Assembly: GCF_011516735.1 (NCBI RefSeq)
Contig: NZ_WOSX01000023.1
Span: 1-52,011, forward strand
Reading direction: 5' to 3'
Origin: Acetobacter fallax
GTDB taxonomy: Bacteria > Pseudomonadota > Alphaproteobacteria > Acetobacterales > Acetobacteraceae
Length of the DNA stretch: 52,011 nt
Part shown: one piece after another, positions 1 through 8,661 of the stretch
Layout: every line of letters begins with the position of its first letter
Numbering within the stretch: the stretch's first letter is position 1
Notes under the pieces: model-generated
Seen by the model: only the letters and a program-made list of their open reading frames with translations
The model's database searches: none
What the model was told of the DNA's origin: nothing
Program-made: the position numbers and the translations under genes

Positions 1-3
1 CGA

Positions 4-33
4 AGGATGTCGAGACAACAATCTCGTCATCCT
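4..33. other. Imperfect palindrome at left edge
   Basis: Arms at 4-15 and 22-33 pair over 11 of 12 positions around a six-base loop, with one central T-T mismatch. It lies about 50 bases beyond the stop of the minus-strand glycosyltransferase, so it could be that gene's terminator. No T run is visible on the minus side before the window ends, so the role is open. Confidence 0.35.
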
Positions 34-82
34 GCGCATGGTTGATGATTGCCCATATCCGCAGAGTTCTGCGAAAAATCAA

Positions 83-2449
83 TCAAACCGCTTTCTGATT
101 CAGGCTCTCAGGCAGCTCAACCGCAATATCGCGCTGTGTCGGCGGATCGAAAATATGCCGCGGCGGCGCCTGATGCTTCCATGACGCATGCGGCAGCAGA
201 TGAACCTGGCCAACATCGAACTGAACGTTGCTGCTGCCCATCGTCCGGCGCGGCGCGGCTTTTCTGTAAACATCGAGAAGAGCAACGCCATAGTCACGCG
301 CATTGGTCCACAGCGCCGGCGAGATATTCGACATCAGCCGCTCGCGCGTGCCCTCGCTGCACCGGATCAGCTCCAGCCGCTGCAGAACATCAGCCGGGCT
401 GCCGATCGGCACTTTGTAGCCATTCACGTCATTAACGACACGATCACCCAGCGCCCCGACATCGGTCACAATCGGAATAAGTCCGTTCGCCCAGGCCTCA
501 GACAGCGAAATACAATACGTCTCAGGCCAGATCGACAGATTGAGCGCAACATCCGCAATCTTCAGCGCATCAATATCACCAGCCGAATAACGGCCATAAG
601 TAATAACGTTCTTCCGACCCATATTGTTCAGCACACCCTCATATTCAGGATGCACATAACCAAAAATATGGAACTCAAAGAGATCCGGATGCGCCATCTC
701 AATCACGCTCAGAACCGCATCCGCGCCCTTTGTGCGCAGAAAGTTCCCGATGATCGCAATCGACAGACGACGCCCGTTCAGAGGCGCGTAAGGCTTTTTC
801 TCAACCGGCGCCGGCGTTTCAGGAGAAGGAATCCCGAGGATCAGACTCTCCTTCTGATCCAGATGTGGATAGACCGTATGCGTCAGATTCCGTGAATGCT
901 CGGTTCCGAACAGGATCGCATCCACAGAATCCAGCATCTTCGCAACAAAAGCCCGACGCGTCTGTTCACCGCCAAACTCAACATTGTCCGACCGCCTGAG
1001 CGAAATATCCGCCGCAAGCACCCATTTCACATCTTCCTCGCAATAGCGAAGCTCATGGTTCAGCAGATTATAGCGCGATGACACCAAAAAGAAGTCATGT
1101 GCCGAAAAGACAACGCCAGCACCATTGGCTTTCGCAATAATCGGAAGCGAAAGACAGTGATGTCCAAGATGCTGAAAATGAACGATGTCGAAATTATACT
1201 GACTCAGCGCGCTGGAGAATGCCATCTCCTCCACGCCATCACACATCGTGTCCAGCCAGCCGGTATCGGGAACGTCGAAACTCTCAATCTCCCGCCCGCT
1301 CGCATCCGTCAGACGGCACATGCCGTCGCGATGCAGCCAGTAGAAGAACTCCACATCCCGCAGCAGTATCGATGAAATCGTCTGCTGATAAACCTCAACA
1401 CCACCCCACGCCTGCTCATGAATGGTGGAGTGCGTGCACATCAGCACCCGAAGCCGCCCGCGCCGCGCCGGCACGGCGACCGGAACATTCCGGTGCCGGC
1501 TGAAATCCGCGCCCGTCACATCCATCATCCGCCGCAGGCGATGCTCGTAAAGATGCGATTCAAGCACGGCTTTCTGAGCCGCGGTCGCGGATTTACGGCG
1601 CATCGTCCTGTTGGACAGAAGCGCATCAATGTGTTCGACAACCCCCTCAACAGTCCGCGCCAGACCCACACCAGCCACTTCCCTGATGTAGTCCTCGTTG
1701 AGTTGCTCACCCGCCTCGACAACCTGCGCCGTACCCGCAAGCGCAAGCTCATAAAAACGCGGACCGGGAGCGGTCGCCTGCCCAACATCACCATGACTGG
1801 CATAGTCACGGAACATGGTCAGCGTGACGGCACTGGCATTCGCAAAATCAATGAATGCTTCATGGCTGATCGGACGCTGGATCGCCAGATCGGCAATATC
1901 CGCCGGAAGCGGCGGCAGATATTCGTTCCCTGGGCAGATCAGCTTGACCCGCGCATCAGGGAAAGCCGTGATCACACGACGAAGCGTATGAACCCGGTTC
2001 GGCCACATCGTTCCGGCAAAGAAAATGTCATAATCCAGATCGGCGGCAGACTTCACCTTCCGTTCGTGGAAAGACAAACTCGCGGCCAGCGGCAGATAAT
2101 GCCCCTTGCCCAGATAGAAATCGACGCAGGACGGATCGTTCGTAAAGACGTAATCAAAAAGCCCGATATTATCGACATTGAAAGTCACCATAAAGGGATC
2201 TTCAAATGCCCAGAAAATCATCGTTTTGAAAGCCGGACGGACACGGCGCATAAGCTCCATATTGATCTGCTGGCCATCAATACAGATCAGAACATCATGC
2301 TCGCCGGACGCCGCCAGACCGGCAAGCGTCATGTTATCGGCAACAACAACATTATCGTCACCCAGAACTGTTTTTGCCGAACGCTCAAAAGCCAGCGTCA
2401 GGTAATAGTTCGGATTATGCGTGTAGTTCGTGTTGTATATGATCGCCAT
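83..2449 (-). CDS. Two-domain glycosyltransferase (CgeB-like + GT4)
   Basis: A 788-residue protein that appears to join two GT-B glycosyltransferase units. Residues 1-310 resemble the CgeB/DUF3880 spore-maturation type: a 'DVLICIDGQ' strand, 'FWAFEDPF' near 80, 'FAGTMWPNR' near 145 and a 'GPRFYELALAGT' donor-site segment near 230. Residues about 333-740 read as a GT4 family enzyme: an acceptor strand 'LRVLMCTHST' followed by 'GGVEVYQQ', and late in the chain 'ETYCISLSEAWANG', the E-x7-E type nucleotide-sugar site. No signal peptide or membrane span is seen, so it is probably a cytosolic or peripheral enzyme of polysaccharide or surface-protein glycosylation. The substrate cannot be told. It stands alone downstream of rpsA with its own ATG; no strong ribosome site is visible. 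The chain is complete at both ends inside the window. Confidence 0.85.
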   Translation of the reverse strand: MAIIYNTNYTHNPNYYLTLAFERSAKTVLGDDNVVVADNMTLAGLAASGEHDVLICIDGQQINMELMRRVRPAFKTMIFWAFEDPFMVTFNVDNIGLFDYVFTNDPSCVDFYLGKGHYLPLAASLSFHERKVKSAADLDYDIFFAGTMWPNRVHTLRRVITAFPDARVKLICPGNEYLPPLPADIADLAIQRPISHEAFIDFANASAVTLTMFRDYASHGDVGQATAPGPRFYELALAGTAQVVEAGEQLNEDYIREVAGVGLARTVEGVVEHIDALLSNRTMRRKSATAAQKAVLESHLYEHRLRRMMDVTGADFSRHRNVPVAVPARRGRLRVLMCTHSTIHEQAWGGVEVYQQTISSILLRDVEFFYWLHRDGMCRLTDASGREIESFDVPDTGWLDTMCDGVEEMAFSSALSQYNFDIVHFQHLGHHCLSLPIIAKANGAGVVFSAHDFFLVSSRYNLLNHELRYCEEDVKWVLAADISLRRSDNVEFGGEQTRRAFVAKMLDSVDAILFGTEHSRNLTHTVYPHLDQKESLILGIPSPETPAPVEKKPYAPLNGRRLSIAIIGNFLRTKGADAVLSVIEMAHPDLFEFHIFGYVHPEYEGVLNNMGRKNVITYGRYSAGDIDALKIADVALNLSIWPETYCISLSEAWANGLIPIVTDVGALGDRVVNDVNGYKVPIGSPADVLQRLELIRCSEGTRERLMSNISPALWTNARDYGVALLDVYRKAAPRRTMGSSNVQFDVGQVHLLPHASWKHQAPPRHIFDPPTQRDIAVELPESLNQKAV

Positions 2450-2581
2450 GAATTACGCAGACGTCGCCGTCCTCGCCTTCCTTACTGAATTACACCGACC
2501 CGATTTCGTCTCTGTTAACGGACACTACCGCAAACGTGACAGGGAAAAAAGGCCCCACTCCGGAACGTTCTCATGACACTC

Positions 2582-2616
2582 AAAAAAAATGGCATCTCAT
2601 GAAGAGATGCCATTTT
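2582..2616 (-). terminator. Rho-independent terminator of rpsA
   Basis: Perfect 13-bp inverted repeat (arms 2586-2598 and 2604-2616, five-base loop). On the minus strand it ends in a run of eight T (plus-strand A run 2582-2589). It begins 28 bases after the rpsA stop, which makes it a textbook intrinsic terminator for rpsA. The other side has four T followed by CTC, so activity toward the plus strand would be weaker. Confidence 0.9.
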
Positions 2617-2643
2617 CTCAGTTCTGAACTGCCAGAAATTTAA

Positions 2644-4356
2644 TCAGGCGTCAGAGTTGCGGCGCCGGATGGCAGCCCCGAGAATATCACCCAGGGACGC
2701 ACCGCTGTCAGACGATCCATACTCATTGATCGCCTGCTTGTCCTCATCAGCCTCACGACCGCGAACGGTCAGCGCAAGCTTACGGGCCGCACGGTCAACC
2801 GACACGATCTTCGCGTCAATCTTTTCACCGATGGCGAAACGCTCAGGACGCTGCTCAGCCTTGTCACGAGCCAGCTCAGCACGACGGATGAAGCCGGTCA
2901 GAACATCGTCAACCTTCACTTCAACGCCGTTCGTCTGAACGCCGGTCACCACGCAGGTAACAATCGCGCCCTTCTGAACATGCGACAGAACGTCAGCCGC
3001 CGGATCTTCCTGAAGCTGCTTGATACCGAGAGAGATACGCTCTTTCTCAACATCAACGTCCAGAACCTTGGCCTTAACGACCTGGCCCTTTTCGTAGCTC
3101 TTCATGGCTTCTTCGCCGGCCTCATCCCAGGACAGGTCGGACATGTGAACCATGCCATCGATATCCGCGGACAGACCAACAAACAGACCGAACTCGGTGA
3201 TGTTGCGGATCTCGCCTTCGACGATCGAGCCAACCTTATGCTCTTCGGCGAACTGCTCCCACGGATTGCGCTGAACCTGCTTCAGACCAAGCGAGATACG
3301 ACGCTTGCCGCTGTCCACATCCAGAACCATGACGTCGACTTCCTGCGAAGTGGCGACGATCTTGCCCGGATGGACGTTCTTTTTCGTCCAGGACATCTCG
3401 GAAACATGCACCAGACCTTCAACACCCGGCTCAAGCTCAACGAACGCACCGTAATCGGTGATGTTCGTGACACGACCCGTGAAGCGTGCGCCCGGCGGAT
3501 ACTTAAGCGCCACGTTCTCCCACGGATCAGCCTCAAGCTGCTTCATGCCGAGAGAAATGCGCTGCGTCTCCGGGTTGAAGCGGATGACCTGCACGCGAAC
3601 CGGCTGGCCGATCTGCAGAGCCTCGGAAGGATGGTTGATGCGCTTCCACGCAATATCCGTCACATGCAGCAGGCCATCGACGCCGCCGAGATCCACGAAC
3701 GCGCCGTAATCGGTGATGTTCTTGACCACGCCGTCGAGGATCATGCCCTCTTTCAGACCCTGAATCAGCTCGCTGCGCTGCTCGGCGCGCGTCTCTTCAA
3801 GAACCGCACGACGCGATACAACGATGTTGCCGCGTGCGCGATCCATCTTCAGGATCTGGAAAGGCTGCGGAATGCCCATCAGAGGCGTCACATCGCGAAC
3901 CGGCCGAATATCGACCTGGCTGCCCGGAAGGAACGCCATGGCGCCGCCGAGATCAACGGTGAAGCCACCCTTCACACGACCATAGATCGTGCCGTTGACG
4001 CGCTGGTTTGCCTCGAAGGCCTTCTCCAGGTTCGTCCAGGCCTCTTCACGACGCGCCTTCTCACGCGACAGAACGATCGAACCGTCACGATCCTCGTAGC
4101 GCTCGATGTAAAGCTCAACGGTATCACCCGGCTTGACCTCAGGCGTCACGCCCGGCGGACCAAACTCACGAAGTGAAACGCGCCCTTCGCTCTTCAAACC
4201 AACATCAACGATTGCATAATCATCGGTGAGGCGAACGACACGTCCCTTAACGACCGACCCTTCAAAGCCACTGTCCTTCCCGAGTGTTTCATCGAGAAGC
4301 GCCGCGAAATCTTCGCCGGCGAAGTGGTCAGTTGCTGTCTGTGTGGCTGAAGCCAT
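2644..4356 (-). CDS. rpsA: 30S ribosomal protein S1
   Basis: A 570-residue ribosomal protein S1, which binds mRNA on the small subunit and helps initiation on structured or SD-poor leaders. Six S1 RNA-binding repeats can be read at about residues 34-100, 119-184, 205-273, 290-360, 377-447 and 464-532. The third and fourth carry the clearest signatures ('NITDYGAFVDLGGVDGLLHV' and 'NITDYGAFVELEPGVEGLVH'). The length matches bacterial S1. The start is ATG with an AGGGAA-like site about 11 bases upstream on the minus strand. In many proteobacteria cmk lies just upstream; here the upstream neighbour is a divergent oxalate decarboxylase, so rpsA has a private promoter region and its own terminator. 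Confidence 0.97.
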   Translation of the reverse strand: MASATQTATDHFAGEDFAALLDETLGKDSGFEGSVVKGRVVRLTDDYAIVDVGLKSEGRVSLREFGPPGVTPEVKPGDTVELYIERYEDRDGSIVLSREKARREEAWTNLEKAFEANQRVNGTIYGRVKGGFTVDLGGAMAFLPGSQVDIRPVRDVTPLMGIPQPFQILKMDRARGNIVVSRRAVLEETRAEQRSELIQGLKEGMILDGVVKNITDYGAFVDLGGVDGLLHVTDIAWKRINHPSEALQIGQPVRVQVIRFNPETQRISLGMKQLEADPWENVALKYPPGARFTGRVTNITDYGAFVELEPGVEGLVHVSEMSWTKKNVHPGKIVATSQEVDVMVLDVDSGKRRISLGLKQVQRNPWEQFAEEHKVGSIVEGEIRNITEFGLFVGLSADIDGMVHMSDLSWDEAGEEAMKSYEKGQVVKAKVLDVDVEKERISLGIKQLQEDPAADVLSHVQKGAIVTCVVTGVQTNGVEVKVDDVLTGFIRRAELARDKAEQRPERFAIGEKIDAKIVSVDRAARKLALTVRGREADEDKQAINEYGSSDSGASLGDILGAAIRRRNSDA

Positions 4357-4767
4357 TTAAAAAACTATTCCCTGCCAGAGAAAAACCCTGGCAATTCCTG
4401 CGCCCCGCACCCTGGCGAAACGACCTGCCCGAACTCTCCGCGACATCAGCCACGAAGACAGACCTCAATTAAAAAACCATGCCCCGAACTCTTCGCGCGG
4501 GCCATGAGGCGGGATGAAAGACATGCGTACAACAGCTTTGTCAATAGAAAGCACCGCATGGCGGCCCCATACCGGAAACTCGCGGAAAACCGGAGCACAA
4601 CACCACGCCGGTAACGCCTCTGCTTCCCCACGGTTCACCGCTCCGGCGCCTTATCACGATCCGGTGATGAGAATCAGAAAAACCCCTGTTCTTGACAAGG
4701 ATCAATGGAACGCACCGCCAACGAGACATAGTTTGACACAGTTCCAGTCACATCAAAGGCCCGCCCC
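4357..4767. other. Divergent intergenic region rpsA/oxdC
   Basis: 411 bases between two divergent genes with no credible ORF. On the minus strand a perfect TTGACA lies at 4544-4539, and 17 bases on is only a weak -10 (TCTTTC), so this is a candidate rpsA promoter. On the plus strand two TTGACA-like hexamers occur near 4693 and 4733, ahead of the oxdC start, with no good -10 at the normal spacing. An AAAGG nine bases before the ATG at 4768 probably serves as its ribosome site. Confidence 0.5.
4516..4544 (-). promoter_or_regulatory. Candidate rpsA promoter
   Basis: Minus-strand -35 TTGACA (4544-4539), 17-base spacer, poor -10 TCTTTC (4521-4516). Only the -35 is convincing. It lies about 160 bases upstream of the rpsA start. 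Confidence 0.3.
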
Positions 4768-5937
4768 ATGACCGATCTCCCCTGGCTTGCGTCAAAGCCC
4801 GAAGCCCCCGAACCCATCCGCGGCGATCGCGGCGCCCCGATCCTCGGCCCCCGCAACCTGGCCCGGGAACGCGAAGTCCCCGACCTCCTCGCTTCCCCGG
4901 ATACCGACGCCGGAACCATTCCCAACCTGAAATTCTCCTACGCCGATGCCCGTAACCGCCTCGGCACCGGCGGCTGGGCGCGCGAAATCACCATCCGCGA
5001 ACTCCCCGCCGCAACAACCCTGGCCGGCGTCAATATGCGCCTGAAAGCCGGGGGATACCGCGAACTGCACTACCACAAAGAAGCCGAATGGGGCTTCATG
5101 ATCGCAGGCAAAGCCCGCGTGACTGCCCTCGACACCGAAGGACGCCCCTTCGTGGACGACGTCGAAGCCGGCGACATCTGGAACTTTCCCGCCGGAATCC
5201 CTCATTCCATCCAGGGCCTCGGCACCGAAGGCTGCGAATTCCTCCTCGTCTTCGATGACGCGAACTTCTCCGAAAACGAGACCTTCCTCATCAGCGACTG
5301 GTTCGCTCACACCCCGCGCCACATCCTCGCGAAGAATTTCGGCGTCCCGGAATCCGCCTTCGCCAACCTTCCCACCGAAGTCGAAAAAACCCGCTGGATC
5401 TTCAGCGGCACCGAACCCACCATCTGTAAGGAAGACGCAATAAAGTGCCCGCAGGGCCCGTCCCCGATCCGCTACACCCACCGCTTCCTGCAACAGGAAC
5501 CCGCCAAAGCCGCCGGGGGCACCGTTCGCGTCGTCGACTCCCGCAACTTTCCCGCGGCCTCCACCATCGCCGCCGCCATCAACGTCGTCGAACCCGGCCG
5601 GATGCGCGAACTCCACTGGCACCCCAACAATGACGAATGGCAGTATTTCGTCCGTGGCCGCGCCCGCATGACCGTCTTCGCCTCAGGCGGCAAAGCCCGC
5701 ACCTTCGATTACTGCGCCGGTGACGTCGGATACGTCCCGCTCGGCATGGGTCACTACCTGGAAAATATCGGCGACGAACCCATGGTCTTCCTGGAAGCCT
5801 TCAAAAGCGACAAATTCGCGGACTTCTCAGCCAACCAGTGGCTCGGCCTCTCCCCCCGCCAGATGGTCAGAGAACACCTCAACCTGGATGACGAAACCCT
5901 GTCGAAACTCCGTCAGGACAAGCCCCTCATCGTCTGA
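4768..5937 (+). CDS. oxdC: Oxalate decarboxylase family bicupin
   Basis: A 389-residue two-cupin protein closely following Bacillus subtilis OxdC, which turns oxalate into formate and CO2 with Mn. First cupin: metal ligands H101, H103, E107 and H146. Second cupin: H283, H285, E290 and H329, with E343 matching the second-site glutamate (OxdC E333). The active-site lid reads S168-E169-N170-E171. E169 aligns with the lid glutamate (OxdC E162) that favours decarboxylase over oxidase chemistry, but the fourth lid residue is Glu where OxdC has Ser. There is no signal peptide, so it is cytosolic; some fungal homologues are secreted. The stop overlaps the start of the DUF1275 gene by one base, so the two are probably translated together. 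In an acid-producing bacterium the proton-consuming reaction could help pH control; that is inference. Confidence 0.88.
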   Translation: MTDLPWLASKPEAPEPIRGDRGAPILGPRNLAREREVPDLLASPDTDAGTIPNLKFSYADARNRLGTGGWAREITIRELPAATTLAGVNMRLKAGGYRELHYHKEAEWGFMIAGKARVTALDTEGRPFVDDVEAGDIWNFPAGIPHSIQGLGTEGCEFLLVFDDANFSENETFLISDWFAHTPRHILAKNFGVPESAFANLPTEVEKTRWIFSGTEPTICKEDAIKCPQGPSPIRYTHRFLQQEPAKAAGGTVRVVDSRNFPAASTIAAAINVVEPGRMRELHWHPNNDEWQYFVRGRARMTVFASGGKARTFDYCAGDVGYVPLGMGHYLENIGDEPMVFLEAFKSDKFADFSANQWLGLSPRQMVREHLNLDDETLSKLRQDKPLIV

Positions 5938-6596
5938 TGAGCCCCATATCGCACTCGGCCCTGCGCGTCATCGCGCTGGGCCTTATCGCCGGTTATGTCG
6001 ATGCAGTGGGTTACGTCGAACTCCACGGCATCTTCTCCGCCGCCATGACCGGAAACTCCACGAGTTTCGGCGTTTCCCTCGCCGAAGGAGAATGGCCCAG
6101 GATCGCAACAATCGGCACAGTCCTCGGCCTCTTCTTCCTCGGCGCCCTCGCCGCCAGCATCCTTCGCCGGTCCCTGCGCGCCTATCGTCACGAATGGCTC
6201 TGGATCGCCGCCCTTCTCGTGCTCGCCCAGATCCTGCACTGGTTGCATCCCGCAAATTCCGGCTCGAAAACCGAAATCCTGCTTCTCACCGTCGCCATGG
6301 CCATGCAGGGAGAAGTCCTCTCCCGCTTCTCCGGCATCTCCGTTCAGACGATCGTGGTCACCAATAACATCATAAAATTTGCCGATAATATCGCCGCGTT
6401 TCTCTGGAAACTAAAAGCCGGAAAACCCGCCTTCTCCCTCGCAGCCGCCCTCCCCGGCCTCGGCTGGACAAGCTGCATCGCAGGCGCGTTCCTCTCCGTT
6501 CCCATGCGGCACGCCACCTCGGGGTTTTTCCTGCTCCCGGTCCCGCTGCTGATCGCCCTCTGCTTCCTCAGCCCTGATGAACCGGAAAACAGCTGA
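5937..6596 (+). CDS. DUF1275 (YoaK-type) membrane protein
   Basis: A 219-residue integral membrane protein of the DUF1275/YoaK family. The N-terminal segment 'GYVDAVGYVELHGIFSAAMT' is the family signature. About six hydrophobic segments follow (for instance around residues 5-25, 55-75, 85-103 and 195-213). The molecular role of the family is not firmly known; transport is often suggested. The ATG overlaps the last base of the oxalate decarboxylase stop (TGATG), which implies translational coupling and perhaps a role in moving oxalate, formate or another small anion. The substrate idea comes only from the neighbour. Confidence 0.85.
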   Translation: MSPISHSALRVIALGLIAGYVDAVGYVELHGIFSAAMTGNSTSFGVSLAEGEWPRIATIGTVLGLFFLGALAASILRRSLRAYRHEWLWIAALLVLAQILHWLHPANSGSKTEILLLTVAMAMQGEVLSRFSGISVQTIVVTNNIIKFADNIAAFLWKLKAGKPAFSLAAALPGLGWTSCIAGAFLSVPMRHATSGFFLLPVPLLIALCFLSPDEPENS

Positions 6597-6617
6597 GCAA
6601 AACGGCACTCCTCACCC

Positions 6618-6770
6618 TCAGACCGACATGACAGTTCCGTGTCTTTCCGGATCACCGGCCAGTATGCCGGAAACGACCGCAAATCTGCCTTCAGCGAGCG
6701 TCACAAGCCCCTTCCCAGGCAAAAGCCCCGCCTGGCCCGGTAACGTCAAACCCGGATACTGAGTCGCCAC
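6618..6770 (-). CDS. Possible 50-aa ORF or gene relic
   Basis: Minus-strand frame that opens after a TAG, with a possible GTG start at 6770 and stop at 6618. The peptide contains 'GLLPGKGLVTLAEGRFAVVS' followed by 'GILAGDPERHGTVMSV', which reads like ordinary protein rather than a shadow frame. No real gene covers this stretch on either strand. A separate short frame just upstream begins like a signal peptide ('MVFRAALLSLASS') and stops before joining it, so this could be a broken small secreted gene. No family was recognised. Confidence 0.2.
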   Translation of the reverse strand: MATQYPGLTLPGQAGLLPGKGLVTLAEGRFAVVSGILAGDPERHGTVMSV

Positions 6771-6813
6771 GAACGCGATCCTCAGCCATAAACACTACTG
6801 GCCAGCGACAGGA

Positions 6814-8133
6814 GTGCTGCGCGAAACACCATCGGATCAGTTACCGTCTGCGATGAAAACAACCCTCCGGAAAACTCCTGATGACGCCACAGAACCCCAT
6901 CAGAAACCCGCTCCGTTGCCCACATGCACACGCAGATCAAGCCAGATCCTCCGCACCATCATCACGACCGCCATCCTCCACACCACCTCCGTCCAGGCGG
7001 GCACTATCCCCAGCTTCACGTTCGGCGGGATCACCATAAAACCCTACGCCACCGACCAGCTCGATATCGGCGGTTATCCCTCAGCCAGCCCCACCCGTCC
7101 CGGCACAGACGCCAGCGGCGCCCGCATCAGAAACGGTGCCCGCGTCACCATCCGTGATCAGATCGAAATCGGCGGCATCTGGGATTTCGGTCCGGCCCCC
7201 GGCGGACCCATGCGACTGTTTGAAGGCGCCATCGCCTATACAGGTCTGAAACATTTCCTGTTCCGCGTCGGTGTTTTCAAACCCAGCTTCGGCCTGGAAT
7301 CAGACGAGGCCCAGGGCGATACCGTTTTCATCGAACGGTCCGCCATCTCAACCGTCACACGAAACCTCGCCGCCGGCATCGAGCGCGAAGCCGTGGAAGC
7401 TGAAACCTTTGGTGATCGCTACCATATCGCCGTTTCGGCCACCGCCGGCACCTCCGGGCCTGAACATGACGGCAACCAGAGAGGCATCGCCTTCCGCTTC
7501 GCCGGTCTTCCGCTCAAAACAGGCAACGCCCTTCTCCATCTGGGCTTCTCCGGCGAATGGGTCTTCCGTCCCGCCTATGATGGCCCCAACGGCCGCAGCG
7601 TCTCTTTTTCAGACACACCGGAAGGCAATAACGGCGAAACCAGCCACTTCCTCAACACCAGCGCCATCCCGGCACGAAGCGCCGGTGCCTTCGGGCTTGA
7701 AGCCGCCGGTCAGTGGCGCCGCCTCCTCGTTCAGGGGGAAGCCTACACCATCACAGTCAACACACGCCCACCCGCAACAACGAACACGCTCCATTATTAC
7801 GGCTGGTACGGCATGGCCGCATACACAATCGCAGGTCGTCCCCGAAAATGGAAAGCCCGTGCCGGCGCCTTCTCAGATCCCACCTGCGCTGCAAACCAGA
7901 CCGTCATGTGCAACGGCACAGGCGTCATCGAAGCCGCCGCCCGCTACTCTCAGACCGATCTGCGTGCCCCCGTCTATTCAGGCGGCAACCAGAAAATCTG
8001 GACCGCCGGTCTCAACTGGTACCCTTTCGACATCATCCGCCTCACCCTCCAGTACCAGCACGGTCACATCACCGGTGGTAAATCCCCGGAGCGGTTTCAC
8101 GCCATCATGTCGATGTTCCAGATTAAATTCTGA
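6814..8133 (+). CDS. Phosphate-selective porin O/P family protein
   Basis: Up to 439 residues, an outer-membrane beta-barrel of the OprO/OprP (porin_O_P) type. The N-terminus has a hydrophobic stretch ending 'TSVQA', a likely signal peptidase I site near residue 62. The mature part starts with 'FTFGGITIKPYATDQLD', and 'GVFKPSFGLE' is the conserved barrel motif of this family. Alternating aromatic strands run to a terminal Phe ('SMFQIKF'), as outer-membrane barrels require for BAM recognition. The start is uncertain: GTG at 6814 sits directly on a GGAG, and ATG at 6853 has no clear ribosome site. It is probably a passive channel for anions such as phosphate or polyphosphate; selectivity cannot be read from sequence. 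It stands alone. Confidence 0.82.
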   Translation: MLRETPSDQLPSAMKTTLRKTPDDATEPHQKPAPLPTCTRRSSQILRTIITTAILHTTSVQAGTIPSFTFGGITIKPYATDQLDIGGYPSASPTRPGTDASGARIRNGARVTIRDQIEIGGIWDFGPAPGGPMRLFEGAIAYTGLKHFLFRVGVFKPSFGLESDEAQGDTVFIERSAISTVTRNLAAGIEREAVEAETFGDRYHIAVSATAGTSGPEHDGNQRGIAFRFAGLPLKTGNALLHLGFSGEWVFRPAYDGPNGRSVSFSDTPEGNNGETSHFLNTSAIPARSAGAFGLEAAGQWRRLLVQGEAYTITVNTRPPATTNTLHYYGWYGMAAYTIAGRPRKWKARAGAFSDPTCAANQTVMCNGTGVIEAAARYSQTDLRAPVYSGGNQKIWTAGLNWYPFDIIRLTLQYQHGHITGGKSPERFHAIMSMFQIKF

Positions 8134-8661
8134 CCCCGGCACTCACGAAAAAACACCCGCAAAAAAGCCCCGCGCCACGCACGCCGCCGCATCCGCCGTC
8201 TCCGCACAGAAAACACCACCGGCCCCCGGAACGTCCCCGTCAGAAACAGGCCGCAACAGCCCCGGCACAGCACGCTACCCCGCAGGACGATGGTCAGTGC
8301 AGATTTATGTTGCGCCGACCATGAAGACTCCTTTCCAATTCCGAACCACAACTCCACACGGGAGCACGACACGTCCCGGAGTCTGCCTCATAAGCCTCCC
8401 GACCATCCATCACGCGGATTTCCCGGATTCCGGGACGCGCAACCAGCATCACCTCTCCGCTGTCACGACCGGAAACACACCCAGGCAGCACATCTCCCGC
8501 TCAGCAGAGAAATTTCTGAAACAGACTCCGACAGATGACAGTCATTGCAGTTCTCCCCGGACATCGTGCACACAACAGGGATGAATAAGAACACAGGCGC
8601 GGAAAGACACAGTCTTCAGAAAAAAGTTGTCCGCGTAAACCGTCACGGGAGCAAACATCCA
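8134..8661. other. Gene-poor spacer before the beta-helix gene
   Basis: 528 bases without a convincing gene. A 65-codon minus-strand frame at 8294-8491 reads partly like protein but has no family or clear ribosome site. The last 120 bases form the leader of the secreted beta-helix gene, including a GGGAG ten bases before its ATG. Confidence 0.4.

Noticed and set aside
2980..4176. 398-codon plus frame opposite rpsA
   Set aside because: Mirror of the S1 repeats on the other strand; repeated His/Asp/Leu patterns come from the repeated S1 DNA.
7271..8584. 437-codon plus frame inside the porin region
   Set aside because: Antiphase to the porin, extremely Pro/Ser/Thr-rich, and it has no protein-like pattern; the porin frame has a signal peptide and barrel signature.
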